Assembly: GCA_016177775.1 (NCBI GenBank)
Contig: JACOUQ010000032.1
Location: forward strand, 62,001 to 126,000
DNA from: Geobacter sp.
GTDB lineage: Bacteria > Desulfobacterota > Desulfuromonadia > Geobacterales > Geobacteraceae
Length of the DNA: 64,000 nucleotides
Reading direction: 5' to 3'
In this document: piece by piece, positions 1-6,516 of the stretch
Layout: each line of letters opens with the position of its first letter
Numbering within the stretch: position 1 is the first letter of the stretch
Position numbers and translations under genes: made by a program
The notes under the pieces: generated by a model
The model's database searches: none
What the model was told of the DNA's origin: nothing
What the model saw: the letters and a program-made list of their open reading frames with translations, nothing else

Positions 1-437
1 AATTCGCCAGGGCCGGCGCCGACATCATCGTGGTGCACGCCGAGGCCACCCATCACCTCCACCGGACTGTCCAGCTCATCAAGTCATTCGGCAAGAAGGC
101 AGGGGTATCGCTCAACCCGGCCACGCCGCTCCACTACCTGGACTACATCCTGGAGGAGCTCGACCTGGTCCTCCTCATGACCGTCAATCCCGGGTTCGGA
201 GGACAGTCGTTCATCGAGGCATGCCTTCCCAAGATTCACGCCCTGCGGGGGATTCTGGATAAGCGCGGCCTGGAGACCGAACTGGAGGTGGACGGCGGGG
301 TGAAGACCGATAACATCGACAGGATCGCCCATGCAGGCGCGAACGTCTTCGTAGCCGGCAGTGCCGTGTTCGGCAGCCCGGACTACGCCGACATCATTAC
401 CGAATTGAAGCGCCGCGCCAAAGAACCGGTTTTATAA
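1..437 (+). CDS. rpe: ribulose-phosphate 3-epimerase, 3' part
   Basis: Interconverts ribulose 5-phosphate and xylulose 5-phosphate in the pentose phosphate pathway; a cytosolic TIM-barrel enzyme. The gene enters from the left edge (first full codon at base 3), so the N-terminal part is missing. The visible 144 residues hold the family motifs: VVHAEA with the metal-binding His, [12 protein letters not shown] with the phosphate loop, EVDGGV with the second catalytic Asp, and a C-terminal GSAVFG phosphate-binding loop. The stop is TAA, and a palindromic repeat with a short T run follows about 45 bases later. The next gene is on the other strand. Confidence 0.96.
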   Translation, partial: FARAGADIIVVHAEATHHLHRTVQLIKSFGKKAGVSLNPATPLHYLDYILEELDLVLLMTVNPGFGGQSFIEACLPKIHALRGILDKRGLETELEVDGGVKTDNIDRIAHAGANVFVAGSAVFGSPDYADIITELKRRAKEPVL

Positions 438-481
438 TCCGCCACGGAGACTCATTATACTCGGGGGAGGGAACCTTGTAG

Positions 482-504
482 GGGCGCAGCATGCTGCGCC
501 CTTT
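482..504 (+). repeat. 20-bp perfect palindrome, dispersed family, possible rpe terminator
   Basis: The sequence GGGCGCAGCATGCTGCGCCC reads the same on both strands and is followed by TTTT, so the RNA could form a terminator hairpin behind rpe. The identical palindrome, with the same TTGTAGG lead-in, recurs at 46934-46953. It belongs to the GTAGGGGC repeat family of this window. Confidence 0.8.
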
Positions 505-509
505 TGCGT

Positions 510-1166
510 TCAGATTGCGCAGGTGACGTGCAGGTCGCACCCGTGGCAGCGCTCCCGCTTGCGGCAGTGCTCCTTGCAGTGCCCGACGATCAGGGCATGG
601 TACTCGTTGAAAAGCCCGACATCCTCCGGCAGGTTCTCCATGAACATCGTGCGGACAGTTTCGTAGTCCGCGTTTTCCGCCACCACCCCGAGCCGCGCGA
701 AAAGCCGCTTCGTGTAGGCATCCACCACAAAGGTCGGCTTGTTTCCGGCATAGAGCAGGATCGAGTCGCAGGTCTCCCTCCCGATCCCCCGCACCCTTAG
801 CAGCTCCTCCCGCAGCTCCCGCCAGTCGCCCGAGAACATCCGGTCGAGGCTCCCATCGAACCGCTCGAACAACCACCCCACGAAATCCTTCAGCCGGCTG
901 CTTTTTACATTGTAATAGCCGGCAGGCCGGATCGCTTCCGCGAGCTTCTCCACCGGCACGTCCCGAAGCGCCTTGGCGGACAGAAGCCCCTCCCGCTTGA
1001 GATTGACAATCGCCTTCTCCACATTCCCCCAGTTTGTGTTCTGGGTAAGGATCGCCCCCACGCAGACCTCGAAGGGGGTCTCGGCCGGCCACCACTGCAT
1101 CGGGCCGTAGCGCCGCGCAAGGATGTCGAATATCTCTAAAAGCTGTTTTTGCAGTTTTTTATTCAT
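510..1166 (-). CDS. HhH-GPD DNA glycosylase, MagIII/endonuclease III-like
   Basis: Base-excision-repair glycosylase of 218 residues. The helix-hairpin-helix is at 123-140 (VRGIGRETCDSILLYA) and the conserved catalytic Asp is D149 in FVVDAYTKR. The Lys that gives endonuclease III its lyase activity is replaced by Glu (E131 in GRETCDS). That pattern is shared with the MagIII-type 3-methyladenine glycosylases, so a monofunctional enzyme is inferred. Unlike Helicobacter MagIII, the C-terminus carries a cysteine cluster (C197, C201, C207, C210, C216) that would hold a [4Fe-4S] loop. Annotation pipelines usually call this family endonuclease III. The upstream gap holds a 34-bp inverted repeat. Confidence 0.85.
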   Translation of the reverse strand: MNKKLQKQLLEIFDILARRYGPMQWWPAETPFEVCVGAILTQNTNWGNVEKAIVNLKREGLLSAKALRDVPVEKLAEAIRPAGYYNVKSSRLKDFVGWLFERFDGSLDRMFSGDWRELREELLRVRGIGRETCDSILLYAGNKPTFVVDAYTKRLFARLGVVAENADYETVRTMFMENLPEDVGLFNEYHALIVGHCKEHCRKRERCHGCDLHVTCAI

Positions 1167-1196
1167 ATGCTAAACCACCATAACAATCTTCCCACA

Positions 1197-1346
1197 GGCG
1201 TCGGCTTGGGGGCTTCCTGAAGCAAATGGCGCGGCTTCATGCAAAATGGATATTCGAGGGAAACCGTCCGAATATGGTATTTACTCAATCCGGGCGCATA
1301 GGGTGACAGATTGCCATTTGCTTCAGGAAGCCCCCAAGCCGACGCC
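1197..1346. repeat. 150-bp element with perfect 34-bp terminal inverted repeats
   Basis: Bases 1197-1230 are the exact reverse complement of 1313-1346 (outer end GGCGTCGGCTTGGGGGC). The 82-base interior holds a smaller inverted repeat, ATATTCG (1249-1255) against CGAATAT. It lies between the MATE gene stop and the glycosylase start. No clear target-site duplication and no coding capacity are seen. It could be a MITE-like element or a large RNA hairpin. Confidence 0.75.
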
Positions 1347-1370
1347 ATACCGCCACTTTCCAAACAACCA

Positions 1371-2708
1371 CTAAATAATCACCCCATGCAAATCCCGCCG
1401 CCGGTACCGCCAGGCAAAGGCTCCGGCCCGGAAGAACCAGTCGAAGAGGAACACACCCCAGACCGCGTAGAGCGACATATGCAGCAACTCGGCCGAGATG
1501 TAGGAGAGAAAAACCCTGATCCCCCACATGGCAAAGAGGGTGACAAGGAATACGTAGAAGGTATCGCCGGTGCCGCGCAGGCTCCCGGCGTAGACAAAGG
1601 AGAGGGCGAGCGGTATCTGGGCGAAGGCCACCAGCCGCAGGAAGACGCTCCCCTTCTCGATGACGTCCGGGTCGTGGGTGAAGAGGGCGATCAGCTGATG
1701 GGGAATGCCCAGGAACAGAAGCGCCATGAACCCCATGACCAGGAGCGCGACGCGCAGCGCCTCCCGGTGGCTCAGGCGGGCACGGCGGATCTTGCGCGCC
1801 CCCAGGGCCTGCCCCATCAGGGCCGCCGCGGCTATCCCCATCCCTGCCCCCGGCATGAACGAGAGGGACTCTATGGAGAGCCCGATCTGGTGGGCCGCAT
1901 AGGCGGCCGTACCGTAGCCGATGATGTACTTGGAGTAGAAGAGCTGCCCAGACTGCTGGGCGATCCGCTCCAGCGCCACCGGGTACCCCACTTGCCACAC
2001 CCGGCGGAACAATGGGAGATCGGGCCGGCCGATGGTGATGTAGTTGCGCCGGAGGGCCTGCACCAGCAGATAGAGGAAGCCGCACGCCTCGGAGATGTTG
2101 ATGGCAATGGCCGCCCCCTCCACCTCCAGCCTTGGGAAACCGAACTTGCCGTAAATCAGGGGCCAGGCCAGGATGACATGCAGAATGTTGACCAGGATCA
2201 CCCCCTCCATCGGAGTGCGGGTGTTGCCGCTGCCGTGCATGATGGCGGAGAGGATGTTGAGGCCGGGGGTGAACAGGAACCAGGTGAAGACCAGCCTTAT
2301 GTAGGGGCCGCTGAAGGCGAGCACGTCCTCCCTGGCGCCGAGAAAGCGGGCCAGGTGGTCGCCGAAATGGTAGCCGAGCAAAGAGGCGATGACGGTCATG
2401 CCGCAGCAGGCAAGGCAGGCGGCAAAGGCTGCACGACGAGCCTCGGCCTTGCGCCCCGCCCCCCACAGATGCGCGATCACCACCGTGGTCCCGGTGGAAA
2501 GCCCCCAGAAAACGGTCATGACCACGAACATCAGGAGCTGGCCGAGACCGGTGGCGGCGATGGCCGCGGCGCCCAGCCCCCCGACCATGAAGATGTCCAC
2601 AATGGAGACCAGCCGCTGGAACAGCGACGAGAGGAGCACCGGCAGGGAGAGGCTGACCACGTTGCGGCGTATGGAGACCCGCTTGCGGCGTTTCCTGTGA
2701 AGAATCAT
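1371..2708 (-). CDS. MATE-family multidrug/Na+ antiporter
   Basis: Inner-membrane efflux protein of 445 residues with about 12 hydrophobic segments in two homologous halves, as expected for MATE exporters (LSLPVLLSSLFQRLVSIVDI at the first helix; GHGAG-type small-residue loops such as LRGTGDTFYVF near the end). Substrate cannot be read from sequence. The reading frame stays open upstream to 2870, but those residues (PSPALRAPSPMGRG) are a translation of the intergenic repeat, so the ATG at 2708 is chosen. A hairpin with a T run lies only about 12 bases upstream of this start, so expression may depend on read-through from ssb or on an unseen promoter. Confidence 0.88.
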   Translation of the reverse strand: MILHRKRRKRVSIRRNVVSLSLPVLLSSLFQRLVSIVDIFMVGGLGAAAIAATGLGQLLMFVVMTVFWGLSTGTTVVIAHLWGAGRKAEARRAAFAACLACCGMTVIASLLGYHFGDHLARFLGAREDVLAFSGPYIRLVFTWFLFTPGLNILSAIMHGSGNTRTPMEGVILVNILHVILAWPLIYGKFGFPRLEVEGAAIAINISEACGFLYLLVQALRRNYITIGRPDLPLFRRVWQVGYPVALERIAQQSGQLFYSKYIIGYGTAAYAAHQIGLSIESLSFMPGAGMGIAAAALMGQALGARKIRRARLSHREALRVALLVMGFMALLFLGIPHQLIALFTHDPDVIEKGSVFLRLVAFAQIPLALSFVYAGSLRGTGDTFYVFLVTLFAMWGIRVFLSYISAELLHMSLYAVWGVFLFDWFFRAGAFAWRYRRRDLHGVII

Positions 2709-2719
2709 GAAGGGACCAT

Positions 2720-2745
2720 AAAAAAGGCAACCTTGCGGCTGCCTT
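2720..2745 (-). terminator. intrinsic terminator or attenuator between ssb and the MATE gene
   Basis: On the minus strand AAGGCA pairs with TGCCTT around a 10-base loop and is followed by six T. It would end the ssb transcript just before the MATE start, or act as an attenuator for it. Confidence 0.55.
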
Positions 2746-2790
2746 GCACTTGATGAATACAATACGGAAAAATCGTCATTCTTCAGACAA

Positions 2791-2899
2791 TCCCCTCTCC
2801 CCATGGGAGAGGGTGCCCGAAGGGCGGGTGAGGGGTGCCTTCGGTGAATAAGCCGCCGCTTCCCCCTCACCCTAGCCCTCTCCCTCAGGGAGAGGGTAC
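2791..2899. repeat. CCCTCTCCC-type dispersed repeat, inverted pair
   Basis: Contains CCCTCTCCCCATGGGAGAGGG, then CCCGAAGGGCGGGTGAGGGG, and at the far end CCCTCACCCTAGCCC followed by CCCTCTCCCTCAGGGAGAGGG. The same blocks in similar order recur at 9539-9644, and part recurs at 37545-37587. It abuts the ssb stop codon. Confidence 0.85.
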
Positions 2900-3340
2900 C
2901 TAAAATGGTATATCCTCGTCCGGATGGAACACCGGCTCCTCATAGGCCGGCTCTTGCCCACCCTCTGCCCTTCCGCCAGCCTGGCGAGGCGCGCCGCCAG
3001 CTTCGCCGCCGCGTCCGCCAAGCATCTGCATCCGGTCGCCGACGATCTCGGTGCTCCAGCGGTCGCGGCCGTCCTTGTCCTGCCACTTGCGGGTCTGGAG
3101 GCGTCCCTCGATGTAGACCGTCTTCCCCTTGGTCAGGTATTCGCCGGCGATCTCCGCCTGGCGCCCCCAGAGGACGACGTTGTGCCACTCGGTCTTTTCC
3201 TCCCACTCGCCGGAGGCGTTCTTGAACTTCTCCGATGTCGCCAGGGAGAAGCTGGCCACCGCCTTGCCGGAGGTGGTGTAGCGGACCTCCGGGTCCTTGC
3301 CGAGATTGCCTATCAGCATCACTTTGTTGAGGCTGGCCAT
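2900..3340 (-). CDS. ssb: single-stranded DNA-binding protein
   Basis: Binds single-stranded DNA in replication, recombination and repair. At 146 residues it has the OB fold in the first ~105 residues ([20 protein letters not shown], then [18 protein letters not shown]), a Gly/Arg-rich linker, and the acidic C-terminal tip DEDIPF that recruits partner proteins. The start is ATG at 3340, with AAAAGGAGC upstream. It is followed downstream by a dispersed repeat and a terminator-like hairpin. Confidence 0.97.
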   Translation of the reverse strand: MASLNKVMLIGNLGKDPEVRYTTSGKAVASFSLATSEKFKNASGEWEEKTEWHNVVLWGRQAEIAGEYLTKGKTVYIEGRLQTRKWQDKDGRDRWSTEIVGDRMQMLGGRGGEAGGAPRQAGGRAEGGQEPAYEEPVFHPDEDIPF

Positions 3341-3489
3341 ATTGTATGGGCTCCTTTTCGCCGAGGCGATTAATGGTCTTGCGGATGCGGGAATTCTAAT
3401 AGAAAACCGGCCACCTGCGCAAGTTTTATTTGTTTGACTAGGGCGTGAAAAAAAAGTAATTTAATGCGGATATTGTCCGGAGTCACGTG

Positions 3490-4188
3490 ATGCTGCGCGC
3501 CTGTTTCTTCCTGCTGTTCTTCATCCCCTACACCCTGCTCATGAGCATAGCGGCGATAGTCGGGACGCTGGCCGGCGGCGGCATCGGTTTTGGCCACGGC
3601 TGCGCCCGCCTCTGGAGCCGTGGCGGCCTTTTCCTGGCCGGCGTCAGGCTCGCCGTTGCCGGGCAGGAGCAGATTCCGCCGAGCGTGCCAGTCATCTTCA
3701 TGGGGAACCACCAGGGGAATTTCGATATCCTGGCCCTCTCCGTGGCCATTCCCCGCCAGTTTTCCTGGCTCGCCAAAGCGGAGCTGTTCCGCGTCCCGAT
3801 TTTCGGGGCGGCCATGCGGCGGGCGGGCTACATTCCCCTTGACCGCAGCCATGGCCGCAGGTCGGTCAGGAGCATGAACGAGGCGGCGGAACGGATCAAG
3901 GGCGGCGCCAGCGTGGTCGTCTTCCCGGAAGGGACCCGTACCCTGGATGGGAGCCTCCTCCCCTTCAAGCGGGGGGGCTTTCTCCTGGCGGGCCGGGCAG
4001 GCGTCCCCATCGTCCCCTTCACCATCCGGGGGAGCAGGGAGATCAACCCGCGCAACCGCCTCCACCTGACAAAGGGAACGATCACCATCCGGTTCGGCGC
4101 GCCGATCTCCACGAAAAACTCCAGCAAGGACGCGGATACGCTCATGGAGCGGGTCAAAAGCGCCATACTTGCCGGATTCGAGGAATAA
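3490..4188 (+). CDS. plsC: 1-acyl-sn-glycerol-3-phosphate acyltransferase
   Basis: Phospholipid-synthesis acyltransferase at the inner membrane, transferring an acyl group to lysophosphatidic acid. The 232-residue protein starts with a hydrophobic segment (about residues 3-30). It has the HX4D catalytic motif NHQGNFD (H74, D79) and FPEGTR at 145-150, which binds the glycerol phosphate, followed by GVPIVPFTI. The ATG at 3490 is preferred over the in-frame GTG at 3487 because GGAG lies about eight bases before it. The gene leads a plus-strand run with two small membrane proteins and RNase J. The exact acyl acceptor is inferred from the family. Confidence 0.9.
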   Translation: MLRACFFLLFFIPYTLLMSIAAIVGTLAGGGIGFGHGCARLWSRGGLFLAGVRLAVAGQEQIPPSVPVIFMGNHQGNFDILALSVAIPRQFSWLAKAELFRVPIFGAAMRRAGYIPLDRSHGRRSVRSMNEAAERIKGGASVVVFPEGTRTLDGSLLPFKRGGFLLAGRAGVPIVPFTIRGSREINPRNRLHLTKGTITIRFGAPISTKNSSKDADTLMERVKSAILAGFEE

Positions 4189-4191
4189 TCC

Positions 4192-4371
4192 ATGTTTGTG
4201 TCTGTTGCAATGATAATCATCGGCATCGTGCTTGCCGCCTGGGGGCTCCCCGCCAGCCACAGCCTCAAAAAGCCGCTGGACATCCTGGCGGCCCTGGCGG
4301 TCCTCTGCGGCGTGGTGATTGCGCTCCTGGGGGTGCTGCTCCTCACGGTGCCCGACTTCTTCAAGGGATAA
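4192..4371 (+). CDS. 59-residue two-helix membrane protein, unknown function
   Basis: A short gene between plsC and a TPR-like gene. It encodes 59 residues beginning MFVSVAMIIIGIVLAAWGL, with one hydrophobic helix at about 3-19, a short polar loop with KK, and a second helix at about 31-52 ending VPDFFKG. It begins three bases after the plsC stop, and the next start follows its stop by one base, which argues for a translated operon member. Codon use (strong G/C third positions) matches the neighbours. The family is not recognised; function is unknown. Confidence 0.8.
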   Translation: MFVSVAMIIIGIVLAAWGLPASHSLKKPLDILAALAVLCGVVIALLGVLLLTVPDFFKG

Positions 4372-4372
4372 C

Positions 4373-4774
4373 ATGCTGACCGAAAAAGCCAAGACCATAG
4401 CCGCGAACCTCCTGGTCATCGCCCTCATGATGCTCCTCATGATCTGGGGCAATACCTGGTGGCGCCAGCGCACCCAGTTCACCAAGGGAGAAAAGGCCCT
4501 GGCCGAGCGCAACTACATTGCCGCCCTTGCCGGTTACGAGGCTGCCATCCACATGTACACACCCGCCAGCTCACTGGTGGAAAAATCGGCCGAGCGCCTC
4601 TGGGAAATCGGTGCCATGCACGAACAGGCCGGCGACCCGCAGAAGGCTCTGGTGGCCTATCGCGCGCTGCGCAGTTCCTTCTACTCCACCCATGGTCTCA
4701 TCAGGCCCGGCGAAGACTGGATCGCCCGCTGCGACGCCAGAATCGCCGAAATCCTGAAACGCCAGGGTTATTGA
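4373..4774 (+). CDS. membrane-anchored TPR-like protein, unknown function
   Basis: A 133-residue protein with an N-terminal signal anchor (about 8-27, IAANLLVIALMMLLMIWGN). A soluble part follows that reads as one or two TPR-like helix pairs (KGEKALAERNYIAALAGYEA; AMHEQAGDPQKALVAYRAL). It would face the periplasm. The start ATG lies one base after the preceding stop. It sits ten bases before rnj, suggesting co-transcription with plsC and the 59-residue protein. The family is known to me only as hypothetical; no enzymatic motif is seen. Confidence 0.85.
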   Translation: MLTEKAKTIAANLLVIALMMLLMIWGNTWWRQRTQFTKGEKALAERNYIAALAGYEAAIHMYTPASSLVEKSAERLWEIGAMHEQAGDPQKALVAYRALRSSFYSTHGLIRPGEDWIARCDARIAEILKRQGY

Positions 4775-4784
4775 GCCTGCCCTT

Positions 4785-6488
4785 ATGACGGACATCATCG
4801 ACCAACCTGAAGTTGATACCGGCCTCTCCGAGCTCCCCGGCCTGAAGATCATCCCCCTCGGCGGCCTTGGGGAGATCGGCCTGAACATGGCCGTCTTCGA
4901 ATACGGCGACGACATCATCATCGTCGACTGCGGACTCATGTTCCCCGAGCCCTCCATGCTCGGCATCGACCTGGTTATCCCCGACATCTCCTATCTGCGG
5001 GAGCGGGCCCACAAGGTGCGCGGCATCCTCCTCACCCACGGCCACGAGGACCACATAGGCGCCCTCCCCTTCGTGCTGCCGGAAATCAATCCCCCCATCT
5101 TCGGCTCCCCCCTCACCCTAGGGCTGGTGGCCCAAAAGCTCAGCGAGTACGACCTGGACGACAAGATAGAGCTGGTGCCGGTCAAGCCGCGCAAGAGTGT
5201 CACCCTCGGCTGCTTCGAGGTGGAGTTCATCCGGGTCGCCCACTCCATCGTGGACGGCTGCGGCCTTGCCATCCGCACCCCGGAGGGTGTGGTGATCCAT
5301 ACCGGCGACTTCAAGCTCGACCAGACCCCGGTGGACGGCGAGGTGACCGACCTCCCCACCTTCGCCCGCTACGGCGCCGAAGGAGTGCTGGCGCTCATGT
5401 CCGACTCCACCAACGTGGAGAAGGAAGGATACACCCTGTCGGAAAAGGAAGTGGGGGACGCTTTCGCGGAGATATTCCCCCGTTGCGAGGGGCGCATCAT
5501 CGTCGCCGCTTTTTCCAGCAACATCCACCGGGTCCAGCAGATAGTGGACGTGGCCGTGACCAACGGCCGCCGGATACTTCTGAATGGCCGCTCCATGCTG
5601 GCCAACGTCGCCATTGCCCGCCAGCTCGGCTACCTGCGCATCCCGGACGGCACCCTCACCGATTTGAAGGAGCTTCCCTGGCTTCCCAAGGAACAGGTCT
5701 GCATGATAACCACAGGCAGCCAGGGAGAGCCGATGAGCGCCCTGCTCCGGATCGCCATGGACGACCACAAGCAGATCAAGCTGGAGCAGGGGGATACCGT
5801 CATCCTCTCCTCCAAGTTTATTCCGGGGAACGAGAAGGCGATCTCGGACCTGATCAACCACCTCTACCGCCGTGGGGCCGAGGTCTACTACGAAAAGGTC
5901 TCCGAGGTGCACGTCTCGGGGCATGCCAGCCAGGAGGAGCTGAAGCTTCTCCTCAACCTGGTGCGGCCTCAATTCTTCATCCCGGTGCACGGCGAATACC
6001 GCCACCTGGTGAAGCACACCCAGCTCGCCCGCAAGGTGGGGATACCGGAAGAAAACTGCATCCTGGCGGTAAACGGCAATGTCATCAATTTCTCTTCGCA
6101 ACAGGGGCGTATTGCCGCAAATATTGAGACCGGCCGGGTATTCGTGGACGGCAAGGGGATCGGGGATGTTGGAAACGTCGTCATCAAGGACCGGCGCCAC
6201 CTCTCCCAGGACGGCATGGTGGTGGTCATCATCGCCATCAACCAGTCCACCGGCGCCATCATCTATGGCCCGGACATCGTCACGCGCGGCTTCGTCTTCG
6301 TGGACGAGAGCCAGGAGTACCTGGACGAGGTGAAGAAGCTTGTGCTGGACACATTGGCCGCCGTCGCCCCGGAGGTTATGGCAGACTGGGGAGAAGTGAA
6401 GGAAGAGGTACGCCGGGTGCTGCGCCGCTTCTTCAACAAGACCATCGAACGGCGGCCGGTGATATTGCCGGTGATTATGGAAATATAG
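4785..6488 (+). CDS. rnj: ribonuclease J, metallo-beta-lactamase/beta-CASP nuclease
   Basis: An RNA-processing enzyme with endonuclease and 5'-to-3' exonuclease activity, involved in mRNA decay and rRNA maturation. The 567-residue length is normal. The metal site motif HGHEDH is at 85-90, followed by the later ligands in VAHSIVDG and HTGDFK and by the beta-CASP motifs (SDSTNVE, STASGEP-like TGSQGEPMSAL, SGHASQEELK, PVHGEYRHL). The C-terminal domain extends past 450. The start ATG is ten bases after the preceding gene. A G-A-C repeat tract (GGGACTAGGGACTGGGG) lies between it and ftsK. Confidence 0.96.
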   Translation: MTDIIDQPEVDTGLSELPGLKIIPLGGLGEIGLNMAVFEYGDDIIIVDCGLMFPEPSMLGIDLVIPDISYLRERAHKVRGILLTHGHEDHIGALPFVLPEINPPIFGSPLTLGLVAQKLSEYDLDDKIELVPVKPRKSVTLGCFEVEFIRVAHSIVDGCGLAIRTPEGVVIHTGDFKLDQTPVDGEVTDLPTFARYGAEGVLALMSDSTNVEKEGYTLSEKEVGDAFAEIFPRCEGRIIVAAFSSNIHRVQQIVDVAVTNGRRILLNGRSMLANVAIARQLGYLRIPDGTLTDLKELPWLPKEQVCMITTGSQGEPMSALLRIAMDDHKQIKLEQGDTVILSSKFIPGNEKAISDLINHLYRRGAEVYYEKVSEVHVSGHASQEELKLLLNLVRPQFFIPVHGEYRHLVKHTQLARKVGIPEENCILAVNGNVINFSSQQGRIAANIETGRVFVDGKGIGDVGNVVIKDRRHLSQDGMVVVIIAINQSTGAIIYGPDIVTRGFVFVDESQEYLDEVKKLVLDTLAAVAPEVMADWGEVKEEVRRVLRRFFNKTIERRPVILPVIMEI

Positions 6489-6490
6489 AA

Positions 6491-6516
6491 GCAGGGACTA
6501 GGGACTGGGGACTGGT
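6491..6516. repeat. GGGACTGGGGAC tract at the ftsK start
   Basis: A tandem of GGGACTA/GGGACTG units ending GGACTGGTGAAA. The same tract, in the same orientation relative to the adjacent gene, is found at the ends of gspD (40361-40398) and hypB (60384-60416). Here it runs into the GTG start of ftsK and occupies its ribosome-binding region. Confidence 0.75.

Noticed and set aside
1311..2753. Plus-strand frame of about 480 codons opposite the MATE gene
   Set aside because: The membrane-protein reading on the minus strand is convincing; the plus-strand product is an acidic low-complexity sequence without start signals.
2709..2870. N-terminal extension of the MATE protein
   Set aside because: The residues PSPALRAPSPMGRG are the translation of the CCCTCTCCC repeat and precede a terminator-like hairpin, so the start was moved to 2708.
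3370..4512. Long minus-strand open frame opposite plsC and the two small membrane genes
   Set aside because: Its translation is low-complexity, charged and unlike any family, while the plus strand has clear acyltransferase motifs and well-placed ribosome-binding sites. It is a GC-driven shadow.
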